This document shows positions 1 through 7,276 of a DNA stretch of 9,651 bases, piece by piece. Positions within the stretch are counted from its first letter, which is position 1. Each line of letters starts with the position of its first letter. The notes beneath the pieces were generated by a model, which was not told the DNA's origin, did no database searches, and saw only the letters and a list, made by a program, of their open reading frames with translations. A program made the translations under genes and the position numbers. This stretch comes from Deltaproteobacteria bacterium (GTDB lineage: Bacteria > Desulfobacterota > Desulfobacteria > Desulfobacterales > SURF-15). The DNA lies in contig JAHEHB010000193.1 of assembly GCA_024644775.1 (NCBI GenBank), positions 1 to 9,651 on the forward strand, read 5' to 3'.

Positions 1-129
1 GTTTCCGAAGGGCAAATAAGAAGAATCGGGATTCGTCGCCAACGGCAGGGGCAGCGAGCGCCAATTTAATCGAACCGCCGATTGATCAAACTGAGGATAC
101 CGACCCCATGAGTGGTAGCGTTTGTGCAT
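1..129 (-). CDS. DprE1-like FAD-binding oxidoreductase (decaprenylphosphoryl-ribose 2'-oxidase type), N-terminal fragment
   Basis: Only the first 43 codons are in the window; the gene runs off the left edge. It begins with ATG three bases after the stop of the HAD-UbiA gene, so the two are almost certainly co-transcribed. The peptide starts MHKRYHSWGRYP, continues with NWRSLPLPL near residues 22-30 and ends in LPFGN at 39-43. A 'SWGRYP' start followed by a 'LPxGN(GRSYG)' turn leading into the FAD-binding PCMH fold is what I know from DprE1 homologues, which oxidise the 2'-OH of a polyprenyl-phospho-beta-D-ribofuranose as the first half of epimerisation to arabinofuranose. The FAD-binding and catalytic parts lie outside the window, so the call rests on the N-terminus and on the neighbour, a DPPR-synthase-type UbiA protein. 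Another FAD-linked oxidase of the same superfamily is the alternative. Confidence 0.7.
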   Translation of the reverse strand, partial: MHKRYHSWGRYPQFDQSAVRLNWRSLPLPLATNPDSSYLPFGN

Positions 130-132
130 CGG

Positions 133-1599
133 TTATGTCGCAACGATCATGACAGCCGTCATTAGTAAGAAGATAATCCAGCTGCCCGGATCCCGCAAGG
201 CAAAAACCAGAGGATCATCATGCATCGTGCCGCGATGCGCCAGTAGCCATATATAGCTGATCCAAAAAAACAAAAGGGGGCAGGCCAGCCAGATGACTCG
301 ATGATGACCATAATATTGAAGGGCGGCTCCGCTGGCAATATACAACGCCAGTACCAGTACGGATATAAATCCACTCGCGCTACCCATGGCGGCCAGAAGT
401 TCCCGGTCACCGACCACATAACCCCGCGCACTGGCATTTTCTCCCCGTTCTTTTCGCACGATCACCAGCTCTGCATAGCGTTTCACAAGCGCCAGGCTGA
501 CAAACAGAAACATGGAAAAAGCCAACAGCCAGTGCGACGGCCAAATATTGACGGCCGCCGAACCCGCCATCATCCGTACGGTAAACAGTGCCGCCAGTAC
601 AATCACATCCAACATCATAATGTATTTTATGTAAAACGAGTATGCCAGGGTTAGACTATAGTAGGCAGCCAGTATTCCTAAAAAGGCACCCGGTAGCAAC
701 AAGCTCAAGAGGATACTAAACACCAGCAACGTTGGGGCCAACACTAAACCGGAAAGAAGCGAAAGCTCACCCGCCGCAAAAGGACGATACCGTTTTCGCG
801 GGTGGCGACGATCTTCGGAGAGATCGAGCAGATCGTTTAACACGTAGACACTGGATGCACACAACCCAAAAGCCACAAAGGCGAGACAAGCCGGAGCAAA
901 CAAAGCGGCGTCATGGATTCGATGAGCTGCCAACAACGGGACAAAAATGAGCGAATTTTTTAGCCATTGATGCAGACGCACAGCTCCCAAATATTGCTTG
1001 ATACCGCCCTGTCTCTGCTCGAAAAACTGTGCAACGACGGCAATTCGATCGGCGGCTTTTCGGAATTGCGCACAAGAACTTACGACGATGGCATTACGTG
1101 CTGCAGCCCAAACGACAAGGTCGTCGGGACTGTTACCGGCGTAATCAAATCCCTTCTCTCCGAATTCATCAAGCAATCGATCTCTTTTGCGAATACCGGA
1201 AAGATTTGTGATACCGTCGCTCGCCAACATTGTATCGAAAAGCTGCAGATAATTGACAATCTGTCCTGCAATCCGCTCATCGGCGGCTGTGGCCAAAATC
1301 AATCGTCGTCCCTGTTCATGGAGATTTCGAAGATGGATGAGGAGTTCCAGATGATAGGGCAAACTGCTCACATCGAGAGTCACCCGCCGGCCGACCTGGT
1401 GTTTGAAATACGCTTTTCCCTTCAAGACCCAGATCAATATTAGAAAAACGTACAATGGGTTTCGTTTCACCAGAACCAACAGCGACTCGACCAACAGATC
1501 CGTCTTGACGAGTGTACCATCCAGATCAACCGCCAGCGGTACTGAGTTTATTTCCCGTTTTGACACATCCGACTTTTCAGTAGAAGGAATCGACTCCAT
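133..1599 (-). CDS. HAD hydrolase-UbiA prenyltransferase fusion (decaprenyl-phosphate phosphoribosyltransferase-like)
   Basis: A 488-aa integral membrane protein with two domains. An N-terminal HAD-type region carries the nucleophile motif DLDGTL (residues 25-30) and a C-terminal acidic motif GNSPDD (about 155-160). It is followed by a UbiA-superfamily domain with about eight hydrophobic segments. The UbiA aspartate-rich motif is complete, N-D-x2-D-x3-D-x2-H-P-x2-K-x2-R-P at about residues 255-273. A second conserved stretch around LDVIVLAA (about 330-337) and RKERGENASARGY (about 382-394) fit the PT_UbiA_2/DPPR-synthase group (Rv3806c-like), which transfers 5-phosphoribose from PRPP to a polyprenyl phosphate. 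The HAD domain may then remove the 5'-phosphate (inference). A DprE1-like gene follows after 3 bases. Start: ATG at 1599 is preferred because conserved sequence begins well after it. An in-frame TTG at 1644 would add 15 residues; neither has a clear ribosome binding site. Confidence 0.85.
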   Translation of the reverse strand: MESIPSTEKSDVSKREINSVPLAVDLDGTLVKTDLLVESLLVLVKRNPLYVFLILIWVLKGKAYFKHQVGRRVTLDVSSLPYHLELLIHLRNLHEQGRRLILATAADERIAGQIVNYLQLFDTMLASDGITNLSGIRKRDRLLDEFGEKGFDYAGNSPDDLVVWAAARNAIVVSSCAQFRKAADRIAVVAQFFEQRQGGIKQYLGAVRLHQWLKNSLIFVPLLAAHRIHDAALFAPACLAFVAFGLCASSVYVLNDLLDLSEDRRHPRKRYRPFAAGELSLLSGLVLAPTLLVFSILLSLLLPGAFLGILAAYYSLTLAYSFYIKYIMMLDVIVLAALFTVRMMAGSAAVNIWPSHWLLAFSMFLFVSLALVKRYAELVIVRKERGENASARGYVVGDRELLAAMGSASGFISVLVLALYIASGAALQYYGHHRVIWLACPLLFFWISYIWLLAHRGTMHDDPLVFALRDPGSWIIFLLMTAVMIVAT

Positions 1600-1741
1600 G
1601 GCAAAGTAATTGTGGATTTTACGGCAGTAACTACGACAGGTCAACCTAAGAAATAATCAAACCTTCTTGGCGGGAGTGAGGCTGTGTTCGAAAAAGTTCA
1701 ATTAATGGTGAGGAATGGATTCATTTTATATTGTGTTTGGT

Positions 1742-1768
1742 TGACAGGATAAACTGGATTTTAAGGAT
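1742..1768. repeat. Three 9-base units ending in GGAT, intergenic
   Basis: In the 212-base gap between rsmB and the HAD-UbiA gene, GGAT recurs at 1747, 1756 and 1765, exactly 9 bases apart, in units tgacaggat / aaactggat / tttaaggat. I recall similar 'acaggatttacaggat' stretches between genes in environmental proteobacteria, but their function is unknown to me. The rest of the gap (1600-1811) is A/T-rich. It holds no ORF or terminator that I can support and only a poor promoter candidate (TATAAA on the minus strand with no matching -35). Confidence 0.4.
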
Positions 1769-1811
1769 AATAATTGACCAAAGACCAATGACGACTGATC
1801 AATGTCGTACA

Positions 1812-3170
1812 CTACGGCATCCGTTTCAATCGAACCGCAAAGAATCCATCCATGTGATGCTTGTGTGGAAGTGTTATAAGATAACCATTTCGATTCACTA
1901 CAGATCGTGCCAAGCCGGAAAGCCCGCCACAATATTTATCAATAACAAATTCCGGATGGATCTTCAAAAACGCGTCGATCACCGCCTGGGTTTCCTCCGG
2001 TTCGGTGCTGCAAACTGCATAGACCAAAATTCCGGAAGGCAGTATGAGATCCGCAAGGTTTTTTAAAAATAGGAGCTGCTTTTCCGAATTTTTTCCCAAA
2101 TCCTTTTCACTGGCAGACCATTTCGTATCCGGATTTCGACGCAGGACACCAAGACCGGTGCACGGGGCATCCAACAAGACGCGATGATACCGCCCTGCCT
2201 TAACCGTGTCTATCGGCACGCTCAAATCATGCTGGAGACATGTCGTAGTGGATATTCCCAAGCGGAAACTGTCGGTCTCAAGCCGTTGAAGTTTTCTTTG
2301 GTCTTTGTCCACAGCAACCAGTGTACCCCGATTTTTCATCAGTTGGGAGATGTGCCCCGTTTTGCCTCCGAGACCGGCGCAGGCATCCATAACCCATTGC
2401 CCGGGTTGGGGATCCAACAGAAGGGAGACAAGCTGGGCTGCTTCATCCTGCACCTGAAACCACCCCGCTTTAAAAGCTCCAGACTCTGGAATTGGATCGT
2501 ACAGATTCCAAAGTGAAATACCGTCCGGTGCAAAGGGGGTCGGTTGAATCCGTTTAGCACTGCCTTTAAGGGCGTCGATCAGCATTTCCCGATTCGTCTT
2601 TAAGGTATTCGTGCGCACTGTTATGGGAGGTATCGTATTGACGGCATCGCATAATCTCGCCGTCTCTTTTTCTCCCAAATCCGCCATCCACCGTTTGATG
2701 AGCCACATGGGAAAGGATTTTTCTTTGGCAATGGCCGATACCGGATCTTTATGGGAAGCCGGAAAATCGACCTTTTTATAGTTGTTGGCAATATTTCGCA
2801 ACAAGGCGTTTACAAATCGACTCCCCCCGGTGGCGACCACAGACTTTGCCAAATCTACAGAGGTGTTTACCGCTGCAAATACGGGTACCCGATCCAGAAA
2901 CATTATTTGAAATGTTCCAATTCTTATAATATTCAAGATAATTAAATCTATTTTTTTAAGTGATACTTTAGAAAAGTGTCCGATAACCCAATCGAGCCGG
3001 TCACGCCATCGGAGAACACCAAAAACCATCGCATTAAAAAAGGCCCTGTCCCGTCGATCCAACCGTTCGATATCATCAACAAAATCCTCCAATATGCGAT
3101 CCAGCGTTTTTTTCTCCATTTCCAGATGATTTAAGACAAACAGGGCGATTCTGCGGGGATCTTTTGTCAT
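1812..3170 (-). CDS. rsmB: 16S rRNA (cytosine-967-C5)-methyltransferase
   Basis: A 452-aa cytosolic SAM-dependent RNA methyltransferase that makes m5C967 in 16S rRNA. The N-terminal ~140 residues are a NusB-like RNA-binding domain (GVLRWRDRLDWVI at 51-63, FVNALLRNI at 119-127). The C-terminal half is the RsmB/Nol1/NOP2 catalytic domain. Its SAM motif I is DACAGLGGKTGH (262-273), motif IV is LLDAPCTGLG (332-341, Cys337), and motif VI is VYAVCSTEPEE (383-393), with Cys387 as the expected catalytic nucleophile. The C-terminus has the family's H-x-D-G-F-F-A-x-R block (439-447). Length is slightly above E. coli RsmB. ATG begins 2 bases after the fmt stop, which argues for translational coupling; no clear Shine-Dalgarno is visible. 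It ends the def-fmt-rsmB module, a common bacterial arrangement. Confidence 0.95.
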   Translation of the reverse strand: MTKDPRRIALFVLNHLEMEKKTLDRILEDFVDDIERLDRRDRAFFNAMVFGVLRWRDRLDWVIGHFSKVSLKKIDLIILNIIRIGTFQIMFLDRVPVFAAVNTSVDLAKSVVATGGSRFVNALLRNIANNYKKVDFPASHKDPVSAIAKEKSFPMWLIKRWMADLGEKETARLCDAVNTIPPITVRTNTLKTNREMLIDALKGSAKRIQPTPFAPDGISLWNLYDPIPESGAFKAGWFQVQDEAAQLVSLLLDPQPGQWVMDACAGLGGKTGHISQLMKNRGTLVAVDKDQRKLQRLETDSFRLGISTTTCLQHDLSVPIDTVKAGRYHRVLLDAPCTGLGVLRRNPDTKWSASEKDLGKNSEKQLLFLKNLADLILPSGILVYAVCSTEPEETQAVIDAFLKIHPEFVIDKYCGGLSGLARSVVNRNGYLITLPHKHHMDGFFAVRLKRMP

Positions 3171-3172
3171 TT

Positions 3173-4105
3173 TCAGAATCTAAACGTCGTTCCAGGAGGA
3201 ATTCTGAAACCCCGAAGGAATTCAGTGGCGGGGAGTCGCTTTCCAGACTCACTTTGAATTTCGAGAATCGATAAAATATTTTTTCCGGTTGCAACCTGCA
3301 GTTCGTCTGAAAACCCTTTGATAACCGTTCCAGGATCTTCACCGGATTCTGATTTTACCACCCTGGCTTTGAAGATCTTCAGACGTTTGTTTTCATAAAA
3401 TGTAAACGCACCCGGCCAAGGCGTCATCCCTCTGATAAAGTCTTCAATTTTTTTTGCCGGCAAATTCCAATCGATACGACCATCGCGTTTTTTGAGCATC
3501 GGTACAACCGTTGCCTGTGAGTGATCCTGGGGAATCGGTCGAATCTCATTTTTTTCCATTCCGCGTAATGTTTTTACTAAAAGATCCGCACCGATAGTCG
3601 CCAGGCGGTCGTGAAGTGTCTCGCTGTTTTCTTCCGGACCGATAAAAGTCTTTTCAGATAAGAGAACATCCCCCGTATCCATCTTCTCATCCATGAGCAT
3701 GGTGGTAACGCCGGTCTCTTTCTCACCGTTAATGATTGCCCATTGAATCGGAGCAGGGCCTCTGTATTTAGGCAGAAGCGACGCATGAAGGTTGATGGCG
3801 CCTTTCTTGGGCAATTGGAGTAGATTTTTGGGGAGAATTTGTCCGAAAGCAACCACGACAAGAAACTCCGGCTCGAGACTTCGCATGCGGTCTGTGACCC
3901 ACTCGGCACGGATGGATTTTGGCTGAATGATATCTAAACCGAATGATTCAGCGGTCTTTTTTACTGGAGACGCAATGATTTTTCGACCCCGTCCGATTCC
4001 CCGGTCTGGTTGAGTCACCACCAGGACGATATCAAACTGCTTCTCGTGGAGGGCAACAAGAGAGGGGACGGAAAATCGCGGAGTACCCATAAAAATCGTT
4101 TTCAA
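3173..4105 (-). CDS. fmt: Methionyl-tRNA formyltransferase
   Basis: Formylates Met-tRNAfMet with 10-formyl-THF for translation initiation. The formyltransferase domain shows an N-terminal MGTPRFSVPSL motif, PDRGIGRGRK, and the catalytic block INLHASLLPKYRGPAPIQ followed by DTGD. Numbered from the TTG start, the catalytic triad is Asn105, His107 and Asp143, one off E. coli N106/H108/D144. The C-terminal OB-like domain has the family landmarks DGRIDW and RGMTPWPGAF. I chose TTG at 4105 (310 aa) because family members start only a few residues before 'TIFMGTP' and because this start lies 7 bases after the def stop. The in-frame ATG at 4159 would add 18 unconserved residues and overlap def by 47 bases. 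It lies downstream of def and 2 bases before rsmB. Confidence 0.95.
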   Translation of the reverse strand: MKTIFMGTPRFSVPSLVALHEKQFDIVLVVTQPDRGIGRGRKIIASPVKKTAESFGLDIIQPKSIRAEWVTDRMRSLEPEFLVVVAFGQILPKNLLQLPKKGAINLHASLLPKYRGPAPIQWAIINGEKETGVTTMLMDEKMDTGDVLLSEKTFIGPEENSETLHDRLATIGADLLVKTLRGMEKNEIRPIPQDHSQATVVPMLKKRDGRIDWNLPAKKIEDFIRGMTPWPGAFTFYENKRLKIFKARVVKSESGEDPGTVIKGFSDELQVATGKNILSILEIQSESGKRLPATEFLRGFRIPPGTTFRF

Positions 4106-4112
4106 TGAGTGG

Positions 4113-4622
4113 CTACTTTCTTTTGATCTGTTTTTGAACCCGTTTTTTATAAAGCTCACGCTTTAGCTTGCTGATTCGGTCGATAAACAGTTTTCCATTG
4201 AGGTGATCTATTTCGTGTTGTAAAACAATGGCAAGCAAATCCTCTGCTTCGATGCGAATCGGATTGCCATCCCTGTCAACACCCTCCACAAGTATGGACT
4301 TTGAGCGCTTCACGTCTGCGCGATAGTCGGGGACACTCAGACATCCCTCGTTTTCGGAAAGGATTTCCCCGTCGTCGGATACAATTTTAGGATTTATAAG
4401 AACATGGAGGTCCCGCGTTTCATCTCGCGGTGCAACATCGTATACCAGAATACTCCTATCGACACCGACTTGAATCGCAGCAAGTCCGATACCCGGAGCT
4501 TCGTACATCGTAAGTGCCATACGGTCGATAATTTCCTGAGTTGTCCCGTCGATATTTTCAACCGGCTTTGCGGTCCGGCTCAGAAACTTGTTTGGAAACG
4601 CATATATTTGAAGATAAGACAT
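4113..4622 (-). CDS. def: Peptide deformylase
   Basis: A 169-aa iron/zinc metalloenzyme that removes the N-formyl group from nascent proteins. All three family motifs are intact: GIGLAAIQ (44-51), EGCLS (92-96, metal ligand Cys94) and QHEIDH (135-140, ligands His136 and His140, catalytic Glu137). Length is normal. The C-terminal tail is very basic (KKRVQKQIKRK). ATG at 4622 has a good Shine-Dalgarno, AGAGGTG, 6 bases upstream. It is followed at once by fmt, its functional partner. A 79-base gap separates it from the upstream membrane protein gene, so it may have its own promoter: a TACAAT sequence on the minus strand at 4661-4666 is a candidate -10 box, but the -35 is weak. Confidence 0.97.
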   Translation of the reverse strand: MSYLQIYAFPNKFLSRTAKPVENIDGTTQEIIDRMALTMYEAPGIGLAAIQVGVDRSILVYDVAPRDETRDLHVLINPKIVSDDGEILSENEGCLSVPDYRADVKRSKSILVEGVDRDGNPIRIEAEDLLAIVLQHEIDHLNGKLFIDRISKLKRELYKKRVQKQIKRK

Positions 4623-4701
4623 TTACGACACCTCTTGCCCGGAAACAGCAACCAGGGATGATTGTACTCAACAAATCAAAATAATTAAGTAATATCGTAT
4701 A

Positions 4702-5775
4702 TTAAGTCGCTCTTTCCTCAAACGCAACCTTCCAGATGTTAACACCGGTAATCACTGCCGACCCAAAACCAATGAAAATAACCGGAATCGCCTGGACGGC
4801 ATGGTTTGCAAGCGTAAAACCAGCGGCATCTTTCGTCGAAACCCCGAAAAGCGACAGCGCAAAAACCCCGCCAGCCTCCCAAATCCCCCAAAATCCCGGA
4901 GCCGAAGGCAGCGCAATAAAAAAGCAGATAATGATCATAACGGCTGTCATTTCAAGAAACGAGAGCTGAATCCCGGGACACCCAAGCGCCATGATATAAA
5001 TGGAAAGTGCCGAAAAATACCAAATCATAAGTGACAGTCCAAGGCAGATAACGATTTTTTTGGGGTACTTCACAAGAGAAAACCCCTCTGCAAAATTCTC
5101 AACAAATCCTACCAAAGGCTTACTGATGGTTTCTTGAATTTTGGACCGACCCGAAGGACTCAAAAAGAAAAAAAGGCTGGGAATCTTCGAAATCAGGACG
5201 TTTATCACATGTCGGGTACGTTGAATGGTTACCATGAAAATACCGGCGATGATTATCATAAATACCTTAAACATACCGCTGCTGATCATTTCCAGTGTAT
5301 CTCGATTCAATCGATAATTACCGAATGTAATAGTAAAATCAGGGTTGATATTTACGGTTGCAAACACCGTCACAAACAACACGATCAAAAAACCGACGTC
5401 AAACACCCGTTCTGCAGCCACAGTGGCAAGGCCGGTTGAGACCGGAAAATTGTCCTGCTTTCGTAAAATGACCGGTCGGACCACCTCACCCACCCTACCC
5501 GGCAAAATACAGTTTATCATGAAACCGATCATCAGCGGATGAAACGCTCGCCAGAAGCTGATTTGACGAGCCGATGCCATAATAACCTGCCAACGCAAGA
5601 CACGTATGACAAAACTTAAAAGTGCTATCGCTATGGAAGGAATCACCCAAAAATAGTTTATGGAAGCAAGATAGCTGAAAAGATCTGAGACGGGAACATT
5701 TCGAAAAGCGAAATAGAAGGCAACACCCGAGACGACAATCCCCAACAAGAAGGAGATGGTTATGTTTCGTTTCAT
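4702..5775 (-). CDS. Flippase-like membrane protein, lysylphosphatidylglycerol synthase TM family (UPF0104)
   Basis: A 357-aa polytopic inner membrane protein with roughly eight hydrophobic segments and no soluble domain. It matches the LPG_synthase_TM/TIGR00374 family: an N-terminal FRNVPVSDLFSYL (24-36) leading to a long hydrophobic helix and RVLRW (58-62), the conserved GRVGEVVRP (93-101), AERVFD (121-126), and the C-terminal PSAPGFWGIWEAG (290-302). Family members are linked to lipid or polyprenyl-linked sugar translocation, but the substrate cannot be read from sequence. The aminoacyltransferase domain of MprF is absent, so this is not a lysyl-PG synthase. The ATG lies 30 bases after the ribF stop, with no strong Shine-Dalgarno. 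The nearby polyprenyl-phospho-pentose genes (across rsmB/fmt/def) make a polyprenyl-linked substrate an attractive but unproven idea. Confidence 0.85.
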   Translation of the reverse strand: MKRNITISFLLGIVVSGVAFYFAFRNVPVSDLFSYLASINYFWVIPSIAIALLSFVIRVLRWQVIMASARQISFWRAFHPLMIGFMINCILPGRVGEVVRPVILRKQDNFPVSTGLATVAAERVFDVGFLIVLFVTVFATVNINPDFTITFGNYRLNRDTLEMISSGMFKVFMIIIAGIFMVTIQRTRHVINVLISKIPSLFFFLSPSGRSKIQETISKPLVGFVENFAEGFSLVKYPKKIVICLGLSLMIWYFSALSIYIMALGCPGIQLSFLEMTAVMIIICFFIALPSAPGFWGIWEAGGVFALSLFGVSTKDAAGFTLANHAVQAIPVIFIGFGSAVITGVNIWKVAFEERAT

Positions 5776-5805
5776 ATATTCGTTGGTAGAGTTAACAGAA
5801 ACCCC

Positions 5806-6562
5806 TCATCTCTGCTCGTTTGAGAGAATATCAATCGCCTCTATAATATCCTTTCTGATTTGGCCCGACAACTCCGAGATATTTCTAAACTTTTCTTCAT
5901 CTCGGATTCGTCTGACAAAGTTTACTCGAACGTTTTCCCCATAAATACGCTTATTGAAATCCAAGATATGAACTTCCACAGTAAATTGATGGTCGTTAAA
6001 GGTTGGGCTGTACCCAATATTTGCGACACCATTGTAGATCTTCCCGTGGATATCTACCGTAACCGCATAGATGCCGGTTTTCGGACACAGCTCATCCTGT
6101 AAGTTAATATTTGCGGTGGGAAACCCTAAGAGTTTCATCCGTCTCCAAGCTTTTGAGATTGCCTTCCCGGTTTTTCCCATAAGTATAATCCCGACCCACA
6201 ACGATCGCTTTCATCCCGATGTGTTTAACCAGCAGATTCTCCACAAAATCTCTTGCAGAAATGGCTGAAAACTCAGGAGTAAACGTCATACAGATAAGAA
6301 CATCGAGACCGGTGCGTTCAATGAGTTCGATTTTTTGCTCATACTGTGTGATCAGGGGCGGTTGGCCGTTTTGTTTTAACACCCGAATCGGATGCGGTTC
6401 AAAGGTCATGGCAATAGCGGTACCGTCAATCTGACGGGCCTTTTTCATGACTTCGCGAAAAAGCGCCTGATGACCCAGGTGCACACCATCAAAATTACCG
6501 ATGGTAATGACGGCATTCACAAAAGGGGTCTTTATTGATTCAAGTTGTGTTACAAATTTCAT
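5806..6562 (-). pseudogene. ribF: Bifunctional riboflavin kinase / FMN adenylyltransferase with internal deletion and frameshift
   Basis: RibF phosphorylates riboflavin to FMN and adenylates it to FAD. The first half (ATG 6562, 152 codons to a TAA at 6104) has the adenylyltransferase motifs GNFDGVHLGH (22-31), TFEPHP (53-58) and VVGRDYTYGKNREGN (121-135). The second half lies in another frame (stop 5806) and has riboflavin-kinase motifs LLGFPTANI, GVANIGYSPTF and VEVHILDF, ending normally. The halves meet near 6125-6150: frame A reads NLKSLE, then nonsense; frame B becomes recognisable at MKLLGFPTAN. Intact RibF proteins have about 60 more residues here, including the S-S-T-R-I-R motif and the first strand of the kinase domain. 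Summing both halves gives about 250 residues against a usual ~310. The lost length must be 3n+2 bases if it was one event. As read, neither domain is complete. A second ribF copy elsewhere or an assembly error is possible. Confidence 0.85.
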
Positions 6563-6593
6563 CTAAGTCTTTTTTGATCCACAAACAATGCGC

Positions 6594-6622
6594 TTGACAC
6601 AAATATTAAAAGATTTTATATA
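6594..6622 (+). promoter_or_regulatory. Sigma-70 promoter for tRNA-Leu
   Basis: A perfect -35 box TTGACA (6594-6599) and a 17-base spacer lead to TATATA (6617-6622). TATAAA at 6619 with a 19-base spacer is an alternative. Transcription would start near 6629, about 30 bases before the tRNA. Confidence 0.6.
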
Positions 6623-6645
6623 AACGACATTACACTTGAAATCAA
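6617..6645 (-). promoter_or_regulatory. Candidate divergent promoter for ribF
   Basis: On the minus strand, TTGATT (6645-6640) is followed by a 17-base spacer and then the same TATATA hexamer (6622-6617) used by the tRNA promoter. The -35 matches consensus at 4 of 6 positions. It lies about 55 bases upstream of the ribF ATG. Having a second reading of one palindromic -10 box makes mutual exclusion of the two directions possible. Confidence 0.35.
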
Positions 6646-6659
6646 TGGTTTTTAGTTGT

Positions 6660-6746
6660 GCCGAAGTGGCGGAACTGGTAGACGCGCTAGGTTCAGGGTC
6701 TAGTGGGGGTTTCTCCGTGGGAGTTCGAGTCTCCCCTTCGGCACCA
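6660..6746 (+). tRNA. tRNA-Leu (anticodon CAG)
   Basis: This is a complete 87-base class II tRNA. The acceptor stem GCCGAAG/CTTCGGC pairs perfectly (6660-6666 with 6736-6742), followed by discriminator A and an encoded CCA (6744-6746). The D-stem is GCG/CGC. The anticodon stem is CTAGG/TCTAG with one G-U pair around the loop TTCAGGG, placing anticodon CAG at 6694-6696; it decodes CUG. A long variable arm follows, as expected for leucine. The T-stem GGGAG/CTCCC encloses TTCGAGT. The long variable arm and the anticodon leave little doubt about identity. It is transcribed away from ribF. No 3'-end duplicate of the tRNA was found downstream in the window. Confidence 0.97.
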
Positions 6747-6871
6747 CATCCTTTTTATAACTACCTCATATTATTATCCAAAATCCATCGAGATTACCCT
6801 TGATCCCCCATCCACGGTACACACTGTACACAAATTAGATACACAAACGAGTTTTGGAGTCTCGTTTCTCA

Positions 6872-6901
6872 TTGACAGCTTAACCGTCACCTTTCTATCT
6901 G
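6872..6901 (+). promoter_or_regulatory. Weak promoter candidate downstream of tRNA-Leu
   Basis: A perfect TTGACA (6872-6877) is followed after 18 bases by TATCTG, a poor -10. It would serve the 6968 reading frame or the pyrophosphatase-like gene. The surrounding 6747-6967 stretch holds no supported ORF; it contains a 6-bp inverted repeat (6914-6919/6935-6940) and a 10-bp palindrome at 6940-6949. Confidence 0.2.
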
Positions 6902-6967
6902 GTTCATAAAAGATACTCTTATCGCTTCCGGCTGAGAGTACCTTAAGGTTTAAAATCTAAGATCGGT

Positions 6968-7195
6968 ATGACCGAAATCAAGGTCTCTTTCGAACTCACC
7001 GGTGGGAAAGCATTGCAGGGTTCAAAAAGGAAGACAAACTTATTCCTCGATATATTGAGCGAGTGTTTGAATATTAGAAAGTTTTTGGTCGGTTCATTCG
7101 ACAATCTGGTGATTTACAAATATTTCTATTCAAGTGCATATCGAAGGCTATTAGGGGCTGGTTCGAGAAAACAAGACCCACGTATCGCTGGTTAG
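6968..7195 (+). pseudogene. Unrecognised frame, possibly the broken 5' part of the pyrophosphatase-like gene
   Basis: A 75-codon ATG frame of unknown function with no clear ribosome binding site. It is in the same frame as the pyrophosphatase-like gene but separated from it by stops at 7193 and 7214. From about 7150 the better-looking protein sequence moves to the next frame (RGWFEKTRPTYRWLEG, 7153-7200), then to the third (LKRVDLWPEVP, 7203-7235), and back to the first at about 7241 (HVQYVKKNRIRSMD). Each step is equivalent to one missing base, and three such steps restore the frame. I therefore suspect a single ancestral N-terminal region damaged by three one-base losses or sequencing errors. 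This is inference: I do not recognise the family of the N-terminal piece, and chance cannot be excluded. Confidence 0.3.
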
Positions 7196-7276
7196 AGGGC
7201 ACTTAAAAAGAGTTGATTTGTGGCCGGAAGTTCCGATATCCATGTGCAGTATGTTAAAAAGAATAGGATCAGATCT

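Noticed and set aside
301..1443. Plus-strand open frames opposite the HAD-UbiA gene (for example 301-654, 732-950 and 967-1443)
   Set aside because: They lie wholly inside a strongly supported minus-strand gene, have no family features and no ribosome binding sites.
6720..6746. tRNA-Leu 3' end as a phage/island attachment site
   Set aside because: No second copy of the 3' end and no integrase are present in the window; kept only as a weak context finding.
6920..6950. CTGAGA...ACC sequence resembling part of a TPP riboswitch
   Set aside because: The partner element (a GAACCTGAT-like segment) and the closing stem are missing, and no thiamine gene follows.
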